Positions 34,232-41,923 of a DNA stretch of 64,000 nt are shown here, piece by piece. Below the pieces are notes generated by a model that saw only the letters and a list, made by a program, of their open reading frames with translations, did no database searches and was not told the origin of the DNA. A program made the translations under genes and the position numbers. Every line of letters starts with the position of its first letter. The stretch's first letter is position 1. Source of the stretch: Streptomyces omiyaensis (GTDB lineage Bacteria; Actinomycetota; Actinomycetes; Streptomycetales; Streptomycetaceae). The stretch is taken from positions 186,001 through 250,000 of the forward strand of contig NZ_BMVV01000005.1 in assembly GCF_014650895.1 (NCBI RefSeq), written 5' to 3'.

Positions 34232-35638
34232 TCAGGCGGCCGGGTGGGGGGCGGCGGTGCGGCGGGCCAGGAGGACGTACACGAGCGCGGCGACGGGGGC
34301 GCCGAGGAGCGTGAGGTCGGCGCCGCCGAGGGGGGCGACGAGGGGGCCGGTCCAGAGGGTGGAGTCGCAGGTCAGGGCGGAGAAGAGGCCGCCGGTGAGG
34401 AGGGCGGCGGCGCCGGCGGGGTGCCAGCCCGCGCGGTACCAGTAGGCGCCGCCGGGGCCGGTGCGGTGGAGCGCTTCGGAGTCGTACCGGCAGCGGCGCA
34501 GGACCATGTCGGCGAGGAAGACGCCGCCCCAGGGGGCGAAGACGATGATCAGGAGGGAGAGGAAGGAGAGGAGCGAGGTGGTGAAGTCGGTGAGGAAGAG
34601 GGCGCCGACGGAGCCCGCGGCGGTGACGGAGGCGCTGACGGCGAGGGCGCGGGCGCGGTTCCAGGGGATGCCGAGGACCTGGAGGTTGAGGCCGGAGGAG
34701 TAGAGGGTGATGACGGAGTTGGTGACGGAGCCGCCGAGGACGAGGGCGAGGAAGACCGGCCGGAACCAGCCGGGCAGCAGGCCCTCGGCGCCCGCCACCG
34801 CGTCGGTCATGTCCGTCCGCGTGGCGGCGGCGACGCCCGCGACGCCGAGGGCGACCGAGGAGAGGAAGCCGCCGAGGGCGCCGCTGACGGTGACCGCTCG
34901 CAGGCTGGTGGTGCGGGGCAGGTAGCGGGTGTAGTCGGCGGGCATCGGGAGGTACGAGAACGGGCCGGCCAGCATCACCACGAAGGCCAGGCTCCAGCCG
35001 GCGGCGCCGGGGCCCGTGGCGGGCGCGGCGGTGTCGGCGCCGGGCACCAGGAGGACGACGAGGACGCCGAAGCCGACGGCGAGGACGTACGCCATCCAGC
35101 GCTCGGCGAACTGGACGGTGGCGTGGCCCCAGAAGGAGATCGCGAAGGTCAGCGCCAGGGTGACGGCGAGGGCCAGGGCGCGGGGCAGCGGGCCGCCGGA
35201 CCAGCCGAGGGAGGCGAGGAAGGCCTCCAGGGCGAGGGTGCCGACGACGGTGTTCACGACGGTGTAGCCGATGCTGACGATCCAGTTGAGCGCGCCGGCG
35301 GGGCGGTTGCCGCGCGGGCCGAAGGCGGCGCGGGAGAGGACGAGGGTGGCGGTGCCGGTGCGGACGCCGCCGAGGCCCGCGGCGCCGATGACGAGGAAGG
35401 AGAGGCCGCCGATCACCACGACGGCGGTGGCCTGCCAGAAGGAGAGGCCGAAGGCGACGGCGAGGGCGCCGTTGATGACGTAGGTGAAGGTGAGGTTCGA
35501 GCCGAACCAGACCCAGAAGACGTCCTTGGCGCTGCCGTGGCGCTCCGCGTCGGGGATGGGGTCGATGCCGTGCTCCTCGACCCGGAAGACCTCGTCCCGG
35601 GTGGTGGTCATCGGCGCCGCCGTCTCGTGGTCGAGCAC
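34232..35638 (-). CDS. NCS1-type nucleobase/hydantoin permease
   Basis: Inner-membrane transporter of 468 residues with about twelve hydrophobic segments. The N-terminal segment HGIDPIPDAERHGSAKDVFWVWF, then NLTFTYVINGA and FAERWMAYVLAVG, are typical of the purine-cytosine permease family. The GTG start at 35638 follows GAGGAG six bases upstream. It is the first gene of an operon with the amidohydrolase and is divergent from a TetR gene. Two palindromic operator-like sites lie in the shared upstream region. Confidence 0.92.
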   Translation of the reverse strand: MLDHETAAPMTTTRDEVFRVEEHGIDPIPDAERHGSAKDVFWVWFGSNLTFTYVINGALAVAFGLSFWQATAVVVIGGLSFLVIGAAGLGGVRTGTATLVLSRAAFGPRGNRPAGALNWIVSIGYTVVNTVVGTLALEAFLASLGWSGGPLPRALALAVTLALTFAISFWGHATVQFAERWMAYVLAVGFGVLVVLLVPGADTAAPATGPGAAGWSLAFVVMLAGPFSYLPMPADYTRYLPRTTSLRAVTVSGALGGFLSSVALGVAGVAAATRTDMTDAVAGAEGLLPGWFRPVFLALVLGGSVTNSVITLYSSGLNLQVLGIPWNRARALAVSASVTAAGSVGALFLTDFTTSLLSFLSLLIIVFAPWGGVFLADMVLRRCRYDSEALHRTGPGGAYWYRAGWHPAGAAALLTGGLFSALTCDSTLWTGPLVAPLGGADLTLLGAPVAALVYVLLARRTAAPHPAA

Positions 35639-35679
35639 ATCACGCTCCTCTGCTCGCAGGCCCGGTCCCGCGCCTGGAT

Positions 35680-35717
35680 CTTGAATGTCGTTCTAAGTTC
35701 TTGAATGGCATTCAAGA
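35680..35717. promoter_or_regulatory. Twin palindromes, likely TetR operators
   Basis: TCTTGAATGGCATTCAAGA (35699-35717) is a perfect 9+1+9 palindrome. CTTGAATGTCGTTCTAAG (35680-35697) is an imperfect copy centred about 20 bases away. Both lie between the permease start and the TetR gene, where the divergently encoded TetR protein would repress both. Confidence 0.8.
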
Positions 35718-35817
35718 TGAGTGAAAGGTTCCGGCCACGTCAAGACCCCGGCGCAGATCCGGTTAGGGTCGAGGGCGTACGAGGACGGGCAGCAGCGAGG
35801 AACGGGGTGCGGCGACG

Positions 35818-36423
35818 GTGGCAGGGGCGGCACGGCGGCGCGACGGACACGTCACCCAGGAGCGGATGCTGGAGGAGGCCATGGCGGCGATCGCCGAGGA
35901 CGGCCTCGCCTCCCTCACCATGTCGGCGCTGGCCGAGCGGCTCGGCACCAGCGGCGGGCACATCCTGTACTACTTCGGCTCCAAGGACCGGCTGCTGCTC
36001 GCCGCGCTGCGCTGGAGCGAGGCCGCGCTCGCCGAGGAGCGCCGGGAGCTGCTCGCCCGGCGGACCGCCGCCGAGCGGAAGCTCGACGACTTCCTGCGGC
36101 TCTACCTGCCGCGCGGCCCCCGCGATCCGCGCTGGACGCTCTGGATCGAGCTCTGGGCCAGGACCCCCGGCAACCCCGAACTCCGTTCGGCTCAGCAGGA
36201 GTTGGACGGCGACTGGCAGCGCGACCTGGAGTCGCTGCTCGCCGCCGGCGCGGCCCGCGGCCGCTTCGCGCCGCTCGACGCGCCGGCCCGGGCCTCCGAA
36301 CTCCTCGCCCTCCTGGACGGACTGAGCACCCGCGTCGTCCTCGGCCAGGACTCCGCGCCCGGCGCCCGCCCCGCCCTGGCCGCCGCCCGGGCCGCGGCGG
36401 CCCTGCTCGTCCCCCGGGCATGA
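35818..36423 (+). CDS. TetR family transcriptional regulator
   Basis: Repressor of 201 residues. The N-terminal helix-turn-helix reads LTMSALAERLGTSGGHILYYFGSKDRLLLAAL; the C-terminal domain contains LWIELWARTPGNPELR, typical of the BetI-like group. The GTG at 35818 is the first start that keeps a normal length. It is divergent from the NCS1 permease gene and probably binds the TTGAATG palindromes between them. The ligand is likely a compound taken up or hydrolysed by the operon products. Confidence 0.92.
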   Translation: MAGAARRRDGHVTQERMLEEAMAAIAEDGLASLTMSALAERLGTSGGHILYYFGSKDRLLLAALRWSEAALAEERRELLARRTAAERKLDDFLRLYLPRGPRDPRWTLWIELWARTPGNPELRSAQQELDGDWQRDLESLLAAGAARGRFAPLDAPARASELLALLDGLSTRVVLGQDSAPGARPALAAARAAAALLVPRA

Positions 36424-36438
36424 GGGAGCCTCCTCCCC

Positions 36439-36667
36439 TACCGCTCCCGGACGCGAGGGCCCCCCTCCGTACCGCTCCCGGGGGCGAGATCGCCTCCCGT
36501 ACCGCTCCCGGAGGCGAGGTCGCCCTCCGCGCCGTGCCCCGACGGGACGACGGTCCCGGACGGGGACTACGGTCCCGGACGGGGACGACGGTCCCGGACG
36601 GGCGGGCCTCACGCCACGGAACCGTCCGGGAACCGGCCGGGAGGCATCCGGGAACCGGCCGGGAGGC
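36439..36667. repeat. Three short tandem arrays in a convergent spacer
   Basis: Three unrelated arrays follow one another. TACCGCTCCCGG starts at 36439, 36470 and 36500 in a unit of about 30 bases. ACGGTCCCGGACGGGGAC starts at 36550, 36569 and 36588 (period 19). CCGGGAACCGGCCGGGAGGC occurs exactly at 36626 and 36648 (period 22). They fill the gap between the ends of the TetR and disulfide reductase genes. No gene is visible in it. Confidence 0.8.
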
Positions 36668-36711
36668 GGCCCGCGAGCGCCTCGGGGCCGGCTCGGGGGT
36701 GCCCCCGGGAC

Positions 36712-38175
36712 TCACACGGTGCCGGCGCCGTCCCGGTACGCCTCCAGGAGCCGCAGCCACACCTCGCCGAGCGTCGGGTACGAGGGCACCGCGTGCCACA
36801 GGCGGGAGACGGGGACCTCGGCGGTGACGGCGACGGTGGCGGCGTGCAGGAGCTCGCCGACGGCCGGGCCGACGAAGGTGGCGCCGAGGAGGACCTCGCG
36901 TTCGAGGTCCACGACCATCCGGGCCCGGCCGCGGTAGCCGTGGGCGTAGAGGCCCGCTCCGGCGACCGAGCTCATCTCGACGTCGACCGCGCGGACCCGG
37001 TGCCCGGCGCGCTCGGCCTCGGCGAGGCTCAGCCCGACGGCGGCGGCCTCCGGGTCGCAGAAGACCACCTGGGGGACGGCCGCGTGGTCGGCGGTGGCCG
37101 CGTGCGAGCCCCAGGGCGCGGCGTCCTCAAGGGCGTCGCCCGCCGCCCGGGCGGCGATCGCGGCGCCCGCGATCCGCGCCTGGTACTTGCCCTGGTGGGT
37201 CAGGAGGGCCCGGTGGTTGACGTCGCCGACGGCGTAGAGCCAGTCGCTTCCGGTGACGCGGAGGCTGTCGTCGACGTCGAGCCAGGAACCGGGTTCGAGG
37301 CCGACGGTCTCCAGGCCGACGTCCTCGGTGCGCGGGGCGCGGCCGGTCGCGAAGAGGACCTCGTCGCCCTCGACCGTGTCGCCGCCCTCCAGGACCACGG
37401 TGACGGGTCCGCTGCCGCCGTCCCGGACGACGGCCTCCACGGAGGCGCCGGTGAGCACGTCGGCTCCGCGCGCCCGCAGGGCCTCGGCCACGCGCTCGCC
37501 GACGAAGGGCTCCATGCGGGGGAGCAGTCCGTCGCCCCGGACGAGGAGGGTGACGTGGGAGCCGAGGGCGTGCCACGCGGTGGCCATCTCGACGCCGACG
37601 ACGCCCCCGCCGACGACGATCAGGCGGCCGGGCACCCGGTCGGAGCTGGTCGCCTCGCGGCTGGTCCAGGGCCGGGCGCCGGCGAGGCCGGGCAGCGGGG
37701 GCAGGACCGCCCGGCTGCCGGTACAGACGGCCACCGCGTGGCGGGCGGTCAGCGCGTGCCGGTCGCCCTCGGGGCCTTCGACGGTGACCCGGCGGGGCCC
37801 GGACAGCCGCCCGTGCCCCCGGTAGACCCGTACGCCGATGGAATCCAGCCAGTCGACCTGTCCGTCGTCCTTCCAGTGCCCGACGGTCTCGTCCCGGTGC
37901 GCGAAGACGTCCAGCGCGTCGAGCGGGCCGTGGACCGCCCCGCGCAGTCCCGGGACCTTGCGCGCGTCGGAGCGGGCGAGGACCGGGCGGAGCAGGGCCT
38001 TGCTCGGCATGCAGGCCCAGTAGGAACACTCCCCGCCGAGCAGTTCGGCCTCCACGATCGCCGCGGTCAGGCCGGCCGCCCGGACCCGGTCGACGACGTT
38101 CTCGCCGACCGGTCCGGCCCCCAGGACCACCACGTCGTACTCGTGCTCGTGCTCGTTCTCCACCGTTCGCGTCAT
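36712..38175 (-). CDS. FAD-dependent pyridine nucleotide-disulfide oxidoreductase, second copy
   Basis: Flavoprotein of 487 residues closely related to the one at 24079-25503. FAD motif VVLGAGPVG, redox cysteines at about 50 and 55 (GGECSYWACMPSK), NAD(P)H motif VVGGGVVGVEMA, and C-terminal LWHAVPSYPTLGE. The first dozen residues are a short acidic/His extension (NEHEHEHEY-like). It is divergent from the thioredoxin gene, with a SigR-type promoter between, so it may belong to thiol redox balance. Its true acceptor is unknown. Confidence 0.92.
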   Translation of the reverse strand: MTRTVENEHEHEYDVVVLGAGPVGENVVDRVRAAGLTAAIVEAELLGGECSYWACMPSKALLRPVLARSDARKVPGLRGAVHGPLDALDVFAHRDETVGHWKDDGQVDWLDSIGVRVYRGHGRLSGPRRVTVEGPEGDRHALTARHAVAVCTGSRAVLPPLPGLAGARPWTSREATSSDRVPGRLIVVGGGVVGVEMATAWHALGSHVTLLVRGDGLLPRMEPFVGERVAEALRARGADVLTGASVEAVVRDGGSGPVTVVLEGGDTVEGDEVLFATGRAPRTEDVGLETVGLEPGSWLDVDDSLRVTGSDWLYAVGDVNHRALLTHQGKYQARIAGAAIAARAAGDALEDAAPWGSHAATADHAAVPQVVFCDPEAAAVGLSLAEAERAGHRVRAVDVEMSSVAGAGLYAHGYRGRARMVVDLEREVLLGATFVGPAVGELLHAATVAVTAEVPVSRLWHAVPSYPTLGEVWLRLLEAYRDGAGTV

Positions 38176-38201
38176 GGGGAACAGTCTGGCGGGTGGGGGC
38201 C

Positions 38202-38227
38202 GGAATAGCGCGGCCCGATAGGCCGTT
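38202..38227 (+). promoter_or_regulatory. SigR-type promoter for thioredoxin
   Basis: GGAAT (38202-38206), an 18-base spacer, and GTT (38225-38227) match the SigR/SigH promoter consensus GGAAT-N18-GTT. It points to trxA, whose start is about 60 bases downstream. SigR control of thioredoxin under disulfide stress is well known in Streptomyces. Confidence 0.72.
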
Positions 38228-38288
38228 GTGCGGGGCGAGTCCCCAGGGGACCGTGAGGACACCACCGGAGACGGGAAAGGCGGAAGGC

Positions 38289-38657
38289 ATGAGCACCATC
38301 GAGCTCACCAAGGACAACTTCGACGAGGTCGTGAGCGGGAACGACTTCGTCCTGATCGACTTCTGGGCTTCGTGGTGCGGCCCGTGCCGCCAGTTCGGTC
38401 CGGTCTACGAGGCCGCCTCCGAGCGCCACCAGGACCTGGTCTTCGCCAAGGTCGACACCGAGGCGCAGCAGGAGCTGGCCGCCGCCTTCGAGATCCGCTC
38501 CATCCCGACCCTGATGATCGTCCGGGAGAACGTGGCCGTCTTCGCGCAGCCGGGCGCGCTGCCGGAGGCCGCGCTGGAGGACGTCATCGGGCAGGCCCGG
38601 AAGCTCGACATGGACGAGGTCCGCAAGGCGGTCGCCGCGCAGCAGCAGGGCGAGTGA
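38289..38657 (+). CDS. trxA: Thioredoxin
   Basis: Cytoplasmic thioredoxin of 122 residues. The active site is DFWASWCGPCRQF with cysteines at about 30 and 33; the cis-proline is in RSIPTLMI. It reduces protein disulfides with electrons from thioredoxin reductase, which is not in the window. The ATG at 38289 is at the start of MSTIELTKDNF, and an extension upstream lacks support. A SigR-type promoter precedes it and a strong hairpin follows it. Confidence 0.95.
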   Translation: MSTIELTKDNFDEVVSGNDFVLIDFWASWCGPCRQFGPVYEAASERHQDLVFAKVDTEAQQELAAAFEIRSIPTLMIVRENVAVFAQPGALPEAALEDVIGQARKLDMDEVRKAVAAQQQGE

Positions 38658-38679
38658 CCGCAGGGCCCGGCATCCGGTG

Positions 38680-38705
38680 GGAGCCCCCGTTCCGGCGGGG
38701 GCTCC
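38680..38705 (+). terminator. Terminator between trxA and a convergent gene
   Basis: Perfect 10-bp stem GGAGCCCCCG / CGGGGGCTCC with loop TTCCGG, 22 bases after the trxA stop. It can also serve the small gene that ends at 38740 on the other strand. Confidence 0.75.
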
Positions 38706-38739
38706 GCCGTGTCCGGGCACCCGCGCGCCCGCCGGGCGG

Positions 38740-39009
38740 TCACGCGGCGGGGGCCTCCCTGACCAGGGCGACCAGGCCGTAGTCGAGCTCCCGCCCGTCG
38801 ACGAGCAGGGCCTCCACCGTGCGCGTGGCCGGGTCGACGTCGGCGACGATCCCGTGCCCCTCGTAGAGGGGGTAGCCGGACTCGCCGTACCGTCCGGTCA
38901 GCTCCACGACGGCCGTCCGCACCGCGCTGTCCTCGACGGCGGCCCCGCCCCGGTCCTCGACGTGCGCGGGCACCAGCAGGATCTCGTAACGCTTCGGATG
39001 AGTGCTCAT
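38740..39009 (-). CDS. Hypothetical protein of 89 residues
   Basis: Small soluble protein with no recognised domain. It shows alternating strands (RYEILLVPAHVEDRG, GYPLYEGHGIVADVD, RTVEALLVDGRELDYGLVALV). The ATG at 39009 has no clear ribosome site, so expression is uncertain. It lies convergent to trxA and downstream of the LacI gene on the same strand with a 65-base gap. Codon use is like that of its neighbours, which supports a real gene. No function is offered. Confidence 0.6.
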   Translation of the reverse strand: MSTHPKRYEILLVPAHVEDRGGAAVEDSAVRTAVVELTGRYGESGYPLYEGHGIVADVDPATRTVEALLVDGRELDYGLVALVREAPAA

Positions 39010-39074
39010 GCCACGACGCTAAGCGCTTCCCGCTCCCCGCGCCGCCCGCCGGAGGGCCGCGCGGGTCGCGTGCG

Positions 39075-40121
39075 TCAGCTGGACTCCCGGCGGATCACCC
39101 GGGAGCCGGAGAGCAGGCGGCGGGTCGCCCCGCCGGCGGTTCCGTCGATCGCGCGGTCGACCAGTTCGGCGAGCTCGTGGCCCCCGATCATGTCGATGCG
39201 CACGGTGCTCAGGCGCGGACGCAGGAGACGGCCGAGGAGGAGGTCGTCGGCGCCGACGACGGCGGTCTCCCCCGGCACGTCGGTGCCGGCGTCCTGGAGG
39301 GCGCGCATGAGGAGCATGGCGTACTCGTCGTTGTAGGCGAAGACGCCGTCGAGGGCGAGCCCGGGCCACCGCGCGGCCAGCTCCTCCGCGGACTCCTCGG
39401 TGTACGCGAGGGGCAGGGGCACCACGGTCGCCCCTGCGGCCCCGGCGGCACGGCGGGCGCCTTCCAGACGCGGTCCGGAGAACATGCCGAGACCCGGCTC
39501 CTCCGGCACCACCACGCCGATCCGGCGCCTGCCGGTCGCGATCAGGTGCTCGACGGCGGCCGCGCCGACCCCCGGCTGGTCGAGGACGAGGGAGTGGGTG
39601 CCGTCCGCGTCCCGGGTGCCGATGGTGATGACCGCCTTGACGCCGGAGCGCCGGAGGATCTCGACGGCCTCGGGCGTCACCTCCACCTCGCCGGTCGAGA
39701 CGACGGCGGCGGGGCGCAGCTCGGCCCAGGCGCGGGCGGCGGCCTCGGGGGCGAGGCCGACGCTGCCGTACTGGACGACGGTGTAGTCGAGGCGGCGCAG
39801 GGCCCACTGGAGGTCGTTGAAGAAGCGGCTGTACAGCGGGCCGATGGGCACGTGGGCCGCGGGCAGGAGGACCATCCGGCTGTGGCCCGCGCGCAGGGTG
39901 CGGGCGGCCGCGTGGGGGACGTACCCGAGCTCGCGGGCGGCCTCGCGGACCCGCTCGCGGGTCGGTTCGCTGATGCGGACCGCGGAGGTGTTGTTCAGGA
40001 CGTAGCTGACGGTGGCCCGGGAGACGCCCGCGAGGCGCGCCACGTCGGCGCTGGTCGGCACGGCACGGGCGGGGGTGCGGCCCGGGGTGCCGTCGGCGGG
40101 CTGTTCGATCGACTGACTCAT
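39075..40121 (-). CDS. LacI family transcriptional regulator
   Basis: Repressor of 348 residues. The helix-turn-helix with hinge is PTSADVARLAGVSRATVSYVLNN at about residues 22-44; a periplasmic-binding-like sugar sensor domain fills the rest. The ATG at 40121 follows AGG near MSQSI. It is divergent from an MFS gene, with twin TGACAC-GTGTCA palindromes in the shared region, so it probably controls that transporter. Its effector is probably a sugar. Confidence 0.93.
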   Translation of the reverse strand: MSQSIEQPADGTPGRTPARAVPTSADVARLAGVSRATVSYVLNNTSAVRISEPTRERVREAARELGYVPHAAARTLRAGHSRMVLLPAAHVPIGPLYSRFFNDLQWALRRLDYTVVQYGSVGLAPEAAARAWAELRPAAVVSTGEVEVTPEAVEILRRSGVKAVITIGTRDADGTHSLVLDQPGVGAAAVEHLIATGRRRIGVVVPEEPGLGMFSGPRLEGARRAAGAAGATVVPLPLAYTEESAEELAARWPGLALDGVFAYNDEYAMLLMRALQDAGTDVPGETAVVGADDLLLGRLLRPRLSTVRIDMIGGHELAELVDRAIDGTAGGATRRLLSGSRVIRRESS

Positions 40122-40193
40122 CGCCTCGGCATCTTTCCAGAACAATCCGGCACCGGATCTAGCGGATGGCCGGAAGCGGGTGCTACACAATGC

Positions 40194-40218
40194 TGACACG
40201 CGTCACTGACACGTGTCA
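40194..40218. promoter_or_regulatory. Twin LacI-type operators
   Basis: TGACACGCGTCA (40194-40205) and TGACACGTGTCA (40207-40218) lie one base apart, centres 13 bases apart. The second is a perfect 12-bp palindrome; the first has one mismatch per arm. They sit in the divergent LacI/MFS intergenic region. Confidence 0.8.
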
Positions 40219-40277
40219 CTACCCCAAAATCATCCGCTTTCCGCCCCCTCATCGGGCGTTCTCCTCTGGAGGGCAAC

Positions 40278-41546
40278 GTGGCCCTTTCCTCCCCCGGAGC
40301 CGGAGCCGGCACGGGCTCCGCCCCCGCCGCCGGCCCCGACTCCCCCGCCGCCCCCCGCCCCACCCGTGGGCTGCTGCCGCTGCTGCTCCTCGGCAACAGC
40401 GCGATGTACGCGCTCTACGTCGGCGTGGCGGGCATGCTGCTCGCCCTTCAGATCGAGGCGATCGACCCGGCCTCGAAGGTGGCGAACTTCGGGCTCGTCG
40501 CCGGCATATCCGCGATCTTCGCGACGGTCTTCAACCCGGTCGCGGGGGCGCTCTCCGACCGCTCCGGACGCCGGAACCCGTGGATCCTGGGCGGCGGCCT
40601 CCTCGCGGTGCCGGTGATGCTGCTGCTCGGCAGCGTGCACACGATCCTGCTGGTCACCCTCGCGTGGTGCCTCGGGCAGGCGGTGATGAACGTCTACCAG
40701 GCGGCGATCACCTCGGTGGTGCCCGACCGGGTCCCGACCGCCTCGCGCGGCAAGGCGTCCGCGGCGGTCGGCCTCGGCCTGCCGATCGGCTCCACCGTCG
40801 GCGCCCTGGTCGGCGCGGCCTTCTCCGAGGACTACCGGACCGGTTACCTCGTCTTCGGCGCGATCATCGCGGTGACCTCCGTCGTCTTCACCTCGCTCGC
40901 CCGCGAGGAGCGGATGCCGGCCCGGCCCCCGCTGCCGGTCAAGGCCCGGATCGCGGCCTTCGGCAGCGCGCTCGGGGACCACGACTTCCGCTGGGCCTTC
41001 ATCGGGCGGGCCCTGCTCGTCCTCGGCTACTTCGCGGTCTCCGGCTTCCAGCTCTACATCCTCAAGGACCACACCGACCTGCCGGCCGGCCTGTCCGCCG
41101 AGGAGGCCGTCGCCCTCCTGATGCCGCTCAACTCCGTGGCGATGGTGGTCTCCACGGTCCTCGGCGGCTGGCTGTCCGACCGCTTCGACCGGCGCAAGCT
41201 GTTCGTCGGCGCGTCGGCGGCGCTGGCCGCCGTCGCCCTCCTGATCCCGGCGGTCTCCAGCAGCTGGACGGCGATGCTCGCCTTCTCCGTCGTCAACGGC
41301 CTCGGTTTCGGCTGCTACATGGCGGTCGACACCGCCCTGGTGACGATGGTCCTGCCCGCGGCGGAGGACGCGGCCCGCGACATGGGCGTGCTGAACATCG
41401 CCAACGCCGGCCCGCAGATCGTGGCGCCGTTCGTCGCCTCCGCCGTGGTGTCGATCGGCGGCGGATACACGCCCCTGTTCCTCGTCGCGGCCGTCCTGTC
41501 GGTCCTGGGCGCCCTCGCGGTGCGCCCGATCCGCTCCGTCCGCTGA
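40278..41546 (+). CDS. MFS transporter, sugar-type
   Basis: Membrane transporter of 422 residues with about twelve hydrophobic segments. ALSDRSGRRNPWILGG after segment 2 resembles the sugar/cation symporter-like MFS loop, with a second loop GGWLSDRFDRRKLF. The GTG follows GGAGGGCAAC. It is probably controlled by the divergent LacI repressor, so the substrate is likely a sugar. No hydrolase is next to it, so the compound may be imported intact or the transporter may be one of several for the same sugar. Confidence 0.9.
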   Translation: MALSSPGAGAGTGSAPAAGPDSPAAPRPTRGLLPLLLLGNSAMYALYVGVAGMLLALQIEAIDPASKVANFGLVAGISAIFATVFNPVAGALSDRSGRRNPWILGGGLLAVPVMLLLGSVHTILLVTLAWCLGQAVMNVYQAAITSVVPDRVPTASRGKASAAVGLGLPIGSTVGALVGAAFSEDYRTGYLVFGAIIAVTSVVFTSLAREERMPARPPLPVKARIAAFGSALGDHDFRWAFIGRALLVLGYFAVSGFQLYILKDHTDLPAGLSAEEAVALLMPLNSVAMVVSTVLGGWLSDRFDRRKLFVGASAALAAVALLIPAVSSSWTAMLAFSVVNGLGFGCYMAVDTALVTMVLPAAEDAARDMGVLNIANAGPQIVAPFVASAVVSIGGGYTPLFLVAAVLSVLGALAVRPIRSVR

Positions 41547-41601
41547 CCGCGGGACCGTCCGAACCCCTCCGGAGCAGCGGGTTCTGACGTACCGTTCACC
41601 C

Positions 41602-41829
41602 ATGGACGAGTCGATGGACAGCTCGATGGTGGGACTGCTCGGCCGGGTGACCGGGACCATCGGACCCGGGCTCGTCGGCGAGGTGATCCTGCGGATCCGC
41701 GGCGGGGCCGAGCACTTCCTCGCCTACGCCGCCTCCCCCAAGCAGCGGATCGAGATCGGCGCGCTCGTCACCGTCATGGAACACCTCCCTCCGCGCACCG
41801 TCTACGTCACAGCCGTGTACGACGTCTGA
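41602..41829 (+). CDS. Small NfeD-like OB-fold protein
   Basis: Protein of 75 residues. LVGEVILRIRGGAEHFLAYA and LPPRTVYVTAVYDV match the C-terminal OB-fold of NfeD proteins. The membrane segments of full NfeD are absent. Its position just upstream of a flotillin gene supports the assignment, since NfeD and flotillin are typical neighbours. The ATG at 41602 has a weak ribosome site; internal ATGs at 41614 and 41626 are possible starts. Confidence 0.75.
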   Translation: MDESMDSSMVGLLGRVTGTIGPGLVGEVILRIRGGAEHFLAYAASPKQRIEIGALVTVMEHLPPRTVYVTAVYDV

Positions 41830-41923
41830 CACGACCTCCGGCACACCCGTTGAGCCGCGTCCGCCGCGGGCGCACACTCCCCTCACCGGATCCGCACGGC
41901 TCCGGTGAAGGGGGACCCATCCC

